A stretch of DNA of 26,971 nt from CAYLZW01 sp964388085 (GTDB lineage Bacteria; Myxococcota; UBA727; CAYLZW01), in assembly GCA_964388085.1 (NCBI GenBank), contig CAYLZW010000050.1:1-26971 (forward strand), read 5' to 3'. The position numbers were made by a program, and so were the translations under genes. How positions within the stretch are numbered: position 1 is the stretch's first letter; each line of letters opens with the position of its first letter. The notes below the pieces were generated by a model. That model searched no databases. It was given only the letters and a program-made list of their open reading frames with translations, and was not told the origin of the DNA. Shown here piece by piece: positions 19,001 to 25,617 of the stretch.

Positions 19001-22000
19001 CCGGCCGGGAAGGCGAACGACGGCGAGGCGGAGAAGCGCACCTCGAAGCCGGCGCCGTCGAGGGTGGCGCCGCTCTCGCTCGCGTCGAGGGCGATGGCGG
19101 ACTCGTCCCCCTGCGCGCTGAACGTCGCCGTCGCGCGCCGCCAGGTGAACGTCGGTCCGGCGCTGCCGAGCGGCGTGAGGCGCACCTCCTCGATGTCCGC
19201 CGGGCCGTTCTCGTCGAGCACGCGGACGACGAACGCCAACGGCCAGCCCGCCGGCACGGTCACGCCCGCGGGCTGCGACACGCCGTCGATCTCGATGGAC
19301 GCGCTCAGGGGCTCCGGCGCGCGATTACAGTCCTCGTCGACGAACAGCGTGCCGCCCTCGCCGGCCGTGTGCCCGCCGCCGCCGGCGACGTCCACGGCGG
19401 CGAGCGCGTCACGCCGGCCCTGCAGGTAGCAGAGCGCGACGCGACCGCCGCCGCCGCCGCCGCCCATGCGGTTCGAGGAGCCACCGCCGGGTCCGCCGCG
19501 GGCTTGCAGGCTTCCTACACCGTCGAAGGATCGCGCCTCGACGCGCACGCTGCCGCCGGCGCCGCCGCCGCCGCCCCGGCTGGAGTTGTTGCCGCCGCCG
19601 GCGCCGTTGGCGCGCACGACGCCGTCGAGCGTCATGGTCTCGGACGCGTACACGCGCACCACACCGCCGCCGGCGCCGCCCGCGACGGTGCCGCCCCAGC
19701 CGTTGCCGCCGCCGGACCCCGGCTCGAGCTCGTCGAGCGCGTCCGCGCCGTAGCGCACGCCGCCGGCGGCGTTGTTGGAGCCGCGGCCGCCCGGCCCGCC
19801 GTGCCCCGCGCCGCCGCCGCCGTGGTCCGACGTCTCGTTCGCGCCCGCGCCGGGTCCGCTGGAGGCGGCGAAGCCTCCCGCGTCCGCGCTCAACACGCTG
19901 TCGAGGCTGACGTACACGTCCTTGCCGGAGACCTTCAGCGATCGTCCGCTGACGACGGAGCCAGCCTCGAGCGACAGGCTGTCCGCCAGCAGCTCGAGCC
20001 CATCGCTCGCGCTGAGCCTCGTCGCGTCGAGGAGCAAAGCGCCCCGCGCCTCGAGGAGGACGCTCTCGCCGGTCGCGCGGATGAGGCTGCCGGCGTGGGA
20101 GACGACGTCGCGGAAAGAGAACGGGCCAGCCTCGGCCGCGAAGGTCATGCCGCCCGCCACGCTGAGGTCGCCCGTCGTGCGATCGACGAAGATCGCGCTA
20201 CCCGCCTGGCCGGCCTCGGAGTGCGAGCTGCCGCCGCCGACGTCCGTGCGTGTTACTCCGACGAAGTTGGAGGTGTCGAAGTAGACCGCGACGCGACCAC
20301 CGCCACCGCCACCGCCGCCGCGCGACGTCCCGGGGCTGCGGCCACCAGGCGCCCGCACGGTGCCGCTGCCCGTGAGATGCCCGGTCTCGACCCAGACGGA
20401 GCCGCCGGCGCCGCCGCCGCCGCCGCGCTCGGAGCTGTTGCCGCCGACGCCGCCCGCGGCGCTGATGACGCCCTGAAGCGTGAGGGTCTCCGCGACGACG
20501 ACGTGGACCGCCCCGCCGCCGCGGCCGCCCGCGGCCGCTCCGTTCCAGGCGGCGCCGCCGCCGGAGCCCATGGCGCTCGGGCTCCAGGGATCGCCGTTCT
20601 CGACGCCGCCCGCGCGGACACAGTTGATGAGCCCGCGGCCGCCGTGGCCGCCGTGGCCGCCGCCGCCGCCGCCGCAGTCGGCGCTGGCGCTCTCTCCTGG
20701 CGCCTCGCCGCTCGACCCGAGGTGGCCGCGCGCGTCCGCGTGCAAGCGTGAGCCCGCGTCGATGGCGAGCGAGCGGGAGCGCACCTCGAGCGTGGACGCG
20801 GCGACGTCACTCGCGCGCAGGGAGACCGCGCCCGACGGCGCGTTGACGATGAGGCCGCCGTTCGAGGCGGCCTCGCTGCCGTCGAACGAGACGCTCGCGG
20901 CCGTGATGCTCAGGTCGCCCGTCGACGTCAGGCGAGCGCCATCGAGAGACAGCGCGCCCTCGACGCTGAGGGTGAGCGGCGTCGCCCCCACGAAGCGCAG
21001 CGCTCCGCCCGGCAGCACGGCGAGGCTCCGGAAGGCGGTGTCCGCCGCGAGATCGAGGCCGCCCACGACGGTGCCGTCGTTCAGCGCGCGGTTGATGAAG
21101 AGCAGCGAGCCGCTCTCGCCCACATCGAAGCCCGCGCCGCCGCGCACGGAGGAGACGGAGGGATCGTGCACGCCACCGTCGTCGAACTCGACGAGCACCC
21201 GGCCGCCGCCACCGCCACCGCCCTGGACGCTGCAGCAGCCCGGGCTCTGGCCACCCTCGGCGACGAAGCGCCCGCCCCCCTCGAGGTGACCGGCCGTCAC
21301 CCAGATGGACCCGCCGGCGCCACCGCCGCCGCTGCGGTTCGAGCGCACCTCGCCGTTGCCGCCGTTGGCGCGCAGCTCGCCGTCGTGCGAGAGGCTGGTC
21401 GCCGCCTCGACGCGAATCACGCCGCCGCCGGCGCCACCGCGCGTGAGCAGCGAGGGGTTGTTCGAGACGTCGACGCTGCCGCCTCCCGACCCCGCGGTGG
21501 CCGGCGCGAGCGAGTCGCCGTACACGACGCCGGGGGCGCCGAGCGGTCCGCTGCCGCCCGTCTCGCTGCGCCCGCCGGCGCCGCCGTGGCCAGCGCCTGG
21601 GCCGCCTCGATCGCCGCCGTGTGTCGCCGCGCCCGGACCCTGCTCGGCGCCGAAGCCGCGCGCGCTGACGTCGAGGACCGAGTGGAGGTCCAGCGCCACG
21701 ACCGGCGCGCTCACGTGCAGGTTGGCCGAGCGCAGCGTCGTGCCCGCGAGCGAGATGCGCTCGCTCGCGAGCAAGGACAGGGAGCTCTCCGCGAGGAGAT
21801 CCGCGCCCTCGAACACGAGCTCGTCGGCGCTCAGCGTAAACGCCGCGCCGTGCCGCCAGACGCCGCCCTCGTCGACGAGGGTGCCCGCGTCCAGGGCCGT
21901 GATGCCGTCCGCCGCGCGCACCACCGCGCCCGCGTGCACGTGCACGTTCGTGTACTCGTAAGAGCTCCCGGCGGCGGCGTTCGCGTGCGCCGCGTCGAAG

Positions 22001-25000
22001 AGCCAGCCCTCGAGCACCTCGAGCGTGCCGGCGGCCGGCCGCAAGATCGCCGCCGTGCCGACGCCGCCCGCCGCGAGGCCACCGCCGCCCGCCGCGCTCC
22101 ACAGGATCTTGCGAGGGACCTCGACGACGTCGGCTTGCACGTGGATGCGACCGCCGCCGCCGCCGCCGGCTCCGACGGAGCAGCAGCCGCCACCCCGTCC
22201 GCCCTCGGCCTCGAGCGTCATGAGCCCCTGCACCGCGGGCGCCTTCAGCGTGATGCTGCCGCCGGCGCCGCCCCCGCCGCCGCGGTTCGACACCTCGCCG
22301 CCGTTGCCGCCGTTCACGCGGATGAGCCCGTCGACGACGATGCGGCCGGACGCCACCAGGCGAACGGCGCCGCCACCGGACGCGCCGGCGATCTGACCAT
22401 TGCGCCCGGACCCGCCTCCCGAGCCCTTGGCGACGGGTTCGTAGGCGCTGCCGACGATGGCGCCGCCCACGCCGAGCGCGCCGCTGCCGCCCTGCTCTCC
22501 GCTGCCGCCCGGGCCGCCATGACCGCCGCCGCCACCGCCCCGATCACCGGCGTCCGTACCCGCGGCCGGCCCCTCTCCAGAGCCGTAGCCGCGCGCGCTG
22601 CCGTCGACGACGGTCGCCGCGTCGAGGGTGATGGTGCTGCCTGCGACGTCGAACAGAGCGAGGCGGAAGGACGCCCCGCTCGCGCTGAAGTCGGTCGTCG
22701 ACAGCGAGAGATCGCCGCCCACCGCGCCGCCCGCGACGAAGCGGGTGCTGCCCTCGACGTCGAGGGTGGCGGCGCCCGCGACGGCCACGCTCGCGTTGGT
22801 GGCGGCGAAGTCTCCGCTCGCCGAGAGCGCGATGCCCGCGCTCTGCCCGGTCAGCCTCAACGACGCTTCGTAAAGGGTGACATCGTGGAACTGGAGATCC
22901 GCGGCGCCTTCGTCGAGGTCGAGGCCGCTGACGACGAAGAGGTCGTCCGTCGACGTGCGCCAGAAGACGACGCTGCCGTCCTCGCCGGCCGCCTGGCTCT
23001 GGGTCAGCGCCCATGACGTACGCGGCTGCACGAGGCCGCCGCTGCCGTAGACGAACGCGACGCGACCCCCGGCGCCCGCGCCGCCCGGCCGATCGCTCGA
23101 CGAGCCACCGAGCCCGCCGTCGGCGCGCGCGTGGCCGCGGCCCGAGAGGGTGCTCGCGCTGATCCAGATGGCGCCGCCGGCGCCGCCGCCACCGCCACGG
23201 TTTCCGACGCTGGCGCCGGCGCTGCCGTGCGCGAACGCCGCGCCGTCGAAGACCAGCGCGCCGCTGACGTCGACGCGGATGACGCCGCCGCCGCGGCCGC
23301 CGGGCGCCGTGCTGCTCCTGCCGTGGCCACCGCCGGAGCCGGCCTCGCTCGGCGCGAAGGCGTCGTCGTAGCGGCCGCCACCGGCGCCACCGGCGACGCC
23401 GCTGCCGCCCCGGCCGCCGTGTCCGCCGCCACCGGCGGACTCGGACGTGTTCGGGCTCTCTCCGGCGCCCGGCCCGGCCCCGGCCGCGTAGCCACGCCCG
23501 CTGACGTCGAGGCTGCTCGCTTGATCGATGGCAGCGGAGGCCGCCAAGAGCGTGAGGGACTCGCCGCCCAGCGTTGCGCCAACGAGGTCGAGGTGGCCGC
23601 CCACCGCGAGCGTGAAGGCCGTCGCGGCGTCGACGCTGCCTGACAAGCGCGCGTCGCCGCTCACGGTCAGCGTGTCGGCGCCCGCCGTGCGCAGCTCGCC
23701 GTTGACGTCGAGCGCGGCGTACTGGTGCGGCGCGTCGGCGGCCACGAGATCGAAGCCGCCACGCACGGTGAGCACGTCGTCGTCCCGATCGTACAGCGCC
23801 AGCGTACCGGGCGCGCCGCTCACGTGTCCCACGCCGCCGGCCACCGACTGTGGAGAGGGCAGCGAGAAGCCCTCGAGGTCGTCGGCCAGCACGGCGACGC
23901 GGCCGCCGCCGCCTCCGCCGCCCTGCCAGGACTGGGGTCCGCCGCGCCCGCCGGACGCGTCGAGCGTGCCGCCGCCGCTCAGGGTGACCGCCTCGAGGTA
24001 GAGCGAGCCGCCGGCGCCGCCCCCGCCGCCGCGATCGCCCGAGAGCGCGCCGTTGTTGCCGTTCGCGCTGAGGCTGCCGTCGAGGATGATCGTCCCGCTC
24101 GCGAGGATGACGATGACGCCGCCGCCCGCACCGCCGACGGCGTTGCCGTTGTTGCCGGTGCCACCGCCAGAGCCAGGCTCGCGCGGCAGCAACGGAAGAT
24201 CGTACGCGGCGCCGCCCGCCGCGCCGCCGTTGTTGGTGTTGCCCTGTCCGCCGCGGCCACCGTGCGCACCGCCGCCGCCGCCGAGCGTGTTGGCCGCCCC
24301 CGCGCCCGGCCCCTGCGAGGCCCCCCAGCCGAGGCCCGAGGTGTCGACGAGGCTGCCGAGGTCGATGACGACGTCGCCCGCGTGCACGTCGAGTCGCGCG
24401 GCGCGGACGCTGCTCTGGCGCAGCGCGACGAGACCGGCGCCGGCGTCGAGCAGCAGGTCGCCGGACGCGCGCAAGGTCGATCGCTCGAGCACGATGGAGC
24501 CCGCGGTCAGCGTCGGGATGAGCCCCTCCACGAGGACGTCGGCGTCCGTCGCGGTGAACGAGCCGAACTGGTGCGGCGCGTCCGCCGCGCGCACGTCGAA
24601 GCCGTGCACGACCTCGAGCGCGTCGCTGCCGGGGTGATGGAGCGCGACGCTGCCGGTGCCCGCGTCGCCGGCGCCGTCGACGTGGAGCGCCTCCGCCGTC
24701 AGGTCGAGGAGGGCCTCGGCGCGCACCAACACGCGACCGCCGGCGCCGCCGCCGCCGCCGTCCGACTTCCCCGCGGCGCCGCCCGCGCCGCCTTCGGCGG
24801 AGAGGGCGCCGCCAAGGTCGAAGGACGCGCACGTGAAGGAGAGCGTGCCGCCCGCGCCGCCGCCGCCGCCGCAGTTGCCGTTGGCGCTGCCGGCCGCGCC
24901 GTCCGCATCGACGACGCCGTCCACGGCGCAGGCGCCCACGACGACGAAACGCAGCGCGCCGCCGCCCGCGCCGCCCACCGTGCCGCCGCAGCCGTTGCCG

Positions 25001-25395
25001 CCGCCCGAGCCCATCTCGACGGGCGCCAGCGGCGCGTCGTTGCGCGCGCCAGGGTTCACGAGGGTCGAGCCGCTGCCACGCGCGCCGGCGCCGCCGTGTC
25101 CGCCGCCCGAGCCGCCGTCATCGCCGTCGCTGATCCCCGCGCCGGGACCGAGCGTGCTGCCGTAGCCGAGACCGGACGCCGTCACGCGCGCGCCCTCGCT
25201 GATCACAAGCGCGTCCGCCGTCACCTGGACGTTGCCCTGCACGGTGACCGTCACGCCGGGCGCGATGGTCAGCGTGCCGGCGATGACCTGATCGCTGCTC
25301 CAGGTCGTGTCGACGTCGATGAGGCTGTCGGCCAGCGCGGGTGGCGCGCATGAAACGACGGCGACGACCACGATGAGACGCGAGATGGTGTGCAT
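16033..25395 (-). CDS. Giant glycine-rich seven-module surface protein with Ig/FN3 domains and MYXO-CTERM tail
   Basis: This encodes 3120 residues from the ATG at 25395. That start is preferred over one at 25491 because it opens the signal peptide MHTISRLIVVVAVVSCAPPALA and has GAGGG just upstream. Cleavage is probably after Ala22, though VVSC16 also resembles a lipobox. Residues about 30-2015 hold seven tandem modules with recurring signatures: a RGY...GPGAG landmark, HGGxGG, GSGGG, IRVxAS, LDGxLxANGGNG, RGGGGGAGGS, GGGGGGRV and LDLxAxDAP. Next come an Ig/cadherin-like region, a He_PIG-like domain (about 2382-2468), a Ca-binding segment with DEDGDGMADTWE and DADGDGRTNVSEF (about 2469-2518), and five FN3-like repeats (about 2519-3065). 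The end is CPC, a Leu-rich helix and RRRRS. Automatic pipelines may call it PE-PGRS-like, but it is unrelated to mycobacterial PE proteins. A surface-displayed, beta-helix-like or polyglycine-rich adhesin/scaffold is inferred. It is the first gene of the operon. Confidence 0.92.
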   Translation of the reverse strand: MHTISRLIVVVAVVSCAPPALADSLIDVDTTWSSDQVIAGTLTIAPGVTVTVQGNVQVTADALVISEGARVTASGLGYGSTLGPGAGISDGDDGGSGGGHGGAGARGSGSTLVNPGARNDAPLAPVEMGSGGGNGCGGTVGGAGGGALRFVVVGACAVDGVVDADGAAGSANGNCGGGGGAGGTLSFTCASFDLGGALSAEGGAGGAAGKSDGGGGGAGGRVLVRAEALLDLTAEALHVDGAGDAGTGSVALHHPGSDALEVVHGFDVRAADAPHQFGSFTATDADVLVEGLIPTLTAGSIVLERSTLRASGDLLLDAGAGLVALRQSSVRAARLDVHAGDVVIDLGSLVDTSGLGWGASQGPGAGAANTLGGGGGAHGGRGGQGNTNNGGAAGGAAYDLPLLPREPGSGGGTGNNGNAVGGAGGGVIVILASGTIILDGSLSANGNNGALSGDRGGGGGAGGSLYLEAVTLSGGGTLDASGGRGGPQSWQGGGGGGGRVAVLADDLEGFSLPSPQSVAGGVGHVSGAPGTLALYDRDDDVLTVRGGFDLVAADAPHQYAALDVNGELRTAGADTLTVSGDARLSGSVDAATAFTLAVGGHLDLVGATLGGESLTLLAASAAIDQASSLDVSGRGYAAGAGPGAGESPNTSESAGGGGHGGRGGSGVAGGAGGGRYDDAFAPSEAGSGGGHGRSSTAPGGRGGGVIRVDVSGALVFDGAAFAHGSAGASVGNRGGGGGAGGAIWISASTLSGRGHARADGGLGGSSSDRPGGAGAGGRVAFVYGSGGLVQPRTSWALTQSQAAGEDGSVVFWRTSTDDLFVVSGLDLDEGAADLQFHDVTLYEASLRLTGQSAGIALSASGDFAATNASVAVAGAATLDVEGSTRFVAGGAVGGDLSLSTTDFSASGASFRLALFDVAGSTITLDAATVVDGSARGYGSGEGPAAGTDAGDRGGGGGGHGGPGGSGEQGGSGALGVGGAIVGSAYEPVAKGSGGGSGRNGQIAGASGGGAVRLVASGRIVVDGLIRVNGGNGGEVSNRGGGGGAGGSITLKAPAVQGLMTLEAEGGRGGGCCSVGAGGGGGGRIHVQADVVEVPRKILWSAAGGGGLAAGGVGTAAILRPAAGTLEVLEGWLFDAAHANAAAGSSYEYTNVHVHAGAVVRAADGITALDAGTLVDEGGVWRHGAAFTLSADELVFEGADLLAESSLSLLASERISLAGTTLRSANLHVSAPVVALDLHSVLDVSARGFGAEQGPGAATHGGDRGGPGAGHGGAGGRSETGGSGPLGAPGVVYGDSLAPATAGSGGGSVDVSNNPSLLTRGGAGGGVIRVEAATSLSHDGELRANGGNGEVRSNRSGGGGAGGSIWVTAGHLEGGGRFVAEGGQSPGCCSVQGGGGGGGRVLVEFDDGGVHDPSVSSVRGGAGFDVGESGSLLFINRALNDGTVVGGLDLAADTAFRSLAVLPGGALRFVGATPLTLSVEGALSLDGARLTSTGDLSITAASVSFDGSEAASNGGLIVNAPSGAVSLRASDVAASTLEVRSRSLAIDAGSRLHADARGHLGSSGEAPGESASADCGGGGGGHGGHGGRGLINCVRAGGVENGDPWSPSAMGSGGGAAWNGAAAGGRGGGAVHVVVAETLTLQGVISAAGGVGGNSSERGGGGGAGGSVWVETGHLTGSGTVRAPGGRSPGTSRGGGGGGGGRVAVYFDTSNFVGVTRTDVGGGSSHSEAGQAGSAIFVDRTTGDLSVAGGMTFAAEAGPFSFRDVVSHAGSLIRATGESVLLEARGALLLDATRLSASDGLELLADSLSLEAGSVVSGRSLKVSGKDVYVSLDSVLSADAGGFAASSGPGAGANETSDHGGGGAGHGGPGGRGSNNAAGGVRYGADALDELEPGSGGGNGWGGTVAGGAGGGVVRVYASETMTLDGVVRANGAGGGNNSSRGGGGGAGGSVRVEARSFDGVGSLQARGGPGGGSSNRMGGGGGGGRVALCYLQGRRDALAAVDVAGGGGHTAGEGGTLFVDEDCNRAPEPLSASIEIDGVSQPAGVTVPAGWPLAFVVRVLDENGPADIEEVRLTPLGSAGPTFTWRRATATFSAQGDESAIALDASESGATLDGAGFEVRFSASPSFAFPAGEAMPGISVEDRAGFSSSAAGDAARYAVATALRVSQRSFVSGARELAPNDWLTAAAELRVLGRVTYAGVNRGPPSAAGIEVLVRDAADAVVGQGALGDGGDFDLALEAPSGDVTLTVALASESLPSGASEVEPTSGVPLRIDGAAPTVSSVALDPPRLSATYVGPVRFVLTLSDADSGVGQASQRIDVKLGSGAFDGDELMSPIGAGQFAYVLGDRSFAPYSGERLAYRVTASDVAGNSVVVEGDAVVEPSNEAPAVSSTPPPTASEGQPWTWTVAASDPEGDPLRYLLVQSPAGMQASAAGEVRWVPAYDQLGEQSATLRVLDALGAYSDVSFTIMVSALDEDGDGMADTWERLMGLNPQADDALGDADGDGRTNVSEFTEGTDPISNRAPGAPVALAPVAGITVDAARPVLQLGSASDPEGDVLSYRVELYADAALTTLLGAGDGLIDDGERVRFVPEHDLPEDSVVYWRGRAFDGVKGGPYSDVASFRVDAANGAPGVPRPLSPLDGGVLSATSASLITSVAFDPEGDTLRYEVEVYDDEALTHLVSAAEASQQGGEPRLVVDGLTHGLTYRWRARALDEGGAAGPWSEVASFSVQLGGSNAAPSAPVLVSPAGGELVVAAEAPLVLENAADADGDRLSYTFELDTHECFCSPALVVVREVAEAASGLTRIFATSLEHARTYHWRARAEDGRAAGAFSVASFRTLLENQAPSVPRVQAPADGGEGAPEGQAFVWVRSVDPEGGEVRYDVELLDVSAGEVGTVAVVGGTEGGSDVLARWEPGALLTPGHVYAWRLRAVDALGAASDFSPAAAFTLYAPSTRNRAPEGLALLSPVDGALVATKVPTLEVRNAVDADGEALRYTFELYRDGELSDLVLASEVAEGAGGATRLRLTEPLEEGGTYYWRARVSDGFAPSAFTPSERFTVRLFVATPDEEPSDGGVLVPADGGDEDPPVQGCPCTQAGRGGVDLSLLALLGLLSALSRRRRS
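16036..16128 (-). other. MYXO-CTERM-type C-terminal sorting signal of the glycine-rich giant
   Basis: The final 31 residues start with CPC, pass through a hydrophobic segment (LSLLALLGLLSAL) and end SRRRRS. A low-complexity DEEPSDGGVLVPADGGDED linker precedes them. The Cys, helix and Arg cluster match the MYXO-CTERM plan. A second protein of the same operon carries the same type of signal. Confidence 0.85.
16200..17840 (-). repeat. Five FN3-like repeats
   Basis: Five units of about 100-115 residues each start with N-x-A-P-x-x-P (NRAPGAP, NGAPGVP, NAAPSAP, NQAPSVP and the variant NRAPEGL). They contain DPEGD or DADGD followed by xYxxELY, then YxWRARAxD, and end VASFxV. They form the stalk just before the C-terminal anchor. 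Such domains usually act as spacers or protein/glycan contacts. Confidence 0.85.
17840..17990 (-). other. Calcium-binding TSP3/EF-like segment
   Basis: Residues about 2469-2518 of the glycine-rich giant read DEDGDGMADTWERLMGLN and later DADGDGRTNVSEFTEGTDP. This is the myxobacterial DxDxDG..D.WE...G plus DxDGDGxTNxxEF arrangement, similar to dockerin or EF-hand loops. It sits between the He_PIG-like domain and the FN3 stalk and may stiffen the stalk with calcium. Confidence 0.8.
19345..25330 (-). repeat. Seven tandem glycine-rich modules (about 835-935 bp each)
   Basis: A landmark like S-x-RGY-x(5)-GPGAG recurs near 25136-25180, 24300-24347, 23465-23513, 22561-22610, 21630-21675, 20693-20745 and 19846-19890. 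Spacings are about 835, 835, 905, 935, 935 and 845 bp. Each module contains the same order of Gly clusters and valine/leucine-rich strands, and the copies are clearly diverged. The DNA shows many GCC/CCG triplet runs coding for Gly, for example 19445-19463 and 22151-22168. Confidence 0.92.
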
Positions 25396-25399
25396 GGAT

Positions 25400-25418
25400 C
25401 CCTCACTCTCCGTGAGGG
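25400..25418 (-). promoter_or_regulatory. Perfect inverted repeat over the RBS of the operon's first gene
   Basis: Arms of 7 bp (CCCTCAC and GTGAGGG) flank a 5-nt loop that reads GGAGA on the minus strand. The 3' arm contains GAGGG, the likely Shine-Dalgarno 4 nt before the ATG at 25395. Folding of the mRNA would mask the RBS, or the palindrome could be a protein operator. The repeat is seen directly; its function is inferred. Confidence 0.55.
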
Positions 25419-25457
25419 TCACCGCGCAGCCCCGTGCCCCCCCGGCCGAAGAAGGTG

Positions 25458-25487
25458 ACGCTAAGTCGGGTCGGGAGGCTGGTTCAA
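25458..25487 (-). promoter_or_regulatory. Candidate sigma70-like promoter of the minus-strand operon
   Basis: On the minus strand TTGAAC (25487-25482) and TAGCGT (25463-25458) are 18 bp apart. They share TTGA and T-A-x-x-x-T with the consensus boxes. A start near 25450 would leave a leader of about 55 nt containing the inverted repeat at 25418-25400. The match is weak and myxobacterial promoters vary, so this is tentative. Confidence 0.3.
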
Positions 25488-25593
25488 GCACACCCCTCCG
25501 CCTGTCCGGGGTGAGCCGCCGCGAGGCCGCTCGAGAGATCGTTCGCTGCGTCGCTCGCCGGCGCGACGCCTGCCCCGAGCGGATTGAAAGCTA

Positions 25594-25610
25594 CCTTCCG
25601 ACGTGGAAGG
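25594..25610 (+). promoter_or_regulatory. Perfect inverted repeat over the ileS RBS
   Basis: Arms of 6 bp (CCTTCC and GGAAGG) surround the 5-nt loop GACGT. The 3' arm merges into GGAAGGGAG, the Shine-Dalgarno region 4-7 nt before the ATG at 25618. It may tune translation, or be a chance complement of a purine-rich RBS. Confidence 0.45.
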
Positions 25611-25617
25611 GAGCGCC

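Larger units (their letters stand above)
25396..25617. other. Divergent intergenic region between the operon and ileS
   Basis: This 222-bp gap is the only substantial non-coding stretch in the window. It contains the candidate operon promoter and the two RBS-overlapping inverted repeats. No clear promoter was found for the plus-strand ileS gene: TTGAAA at 25584-25589 would put a -10 box on the RBS, so it is not convincing. No T-box-like leader was recognised; the gap is too short for a full one plus a promoter. Confidence 0.7.

Noticed and set aside
22544..24832. A 762-codon Arg-rich minus-strand open frame inside the glycine-rich gene
   Set aside because: It is the shifted reading of Gly/Ala GGC-type codons. 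It gives nearly pure Arg/Ala low complexity and lies inside a real gene on the same strand.
19345..25330. Regularly spaced repeats considered as a CRISPR array
   Set aside because: The period is about 835-935 bp, the copies are diverged and they encode a continuous protein. No short identical repeat-spacer pattern or cas gene is present.
19345..25330. PE-PGRS protein family assignment for the glycine-rich giant
   Set aside because: There is no PE N-terminal domain. The resemblance is only glycine richness, and the C-terminal anchor and signal peptide are myxobacterial.
25396..25491. Longer N-terminus for the glycine-rich giant starting at 25491
   Set aside because: It would add 32 residues before a normal signal peptide, lacks a good RBS and would run through the candidate promoter and the inverted repeat.
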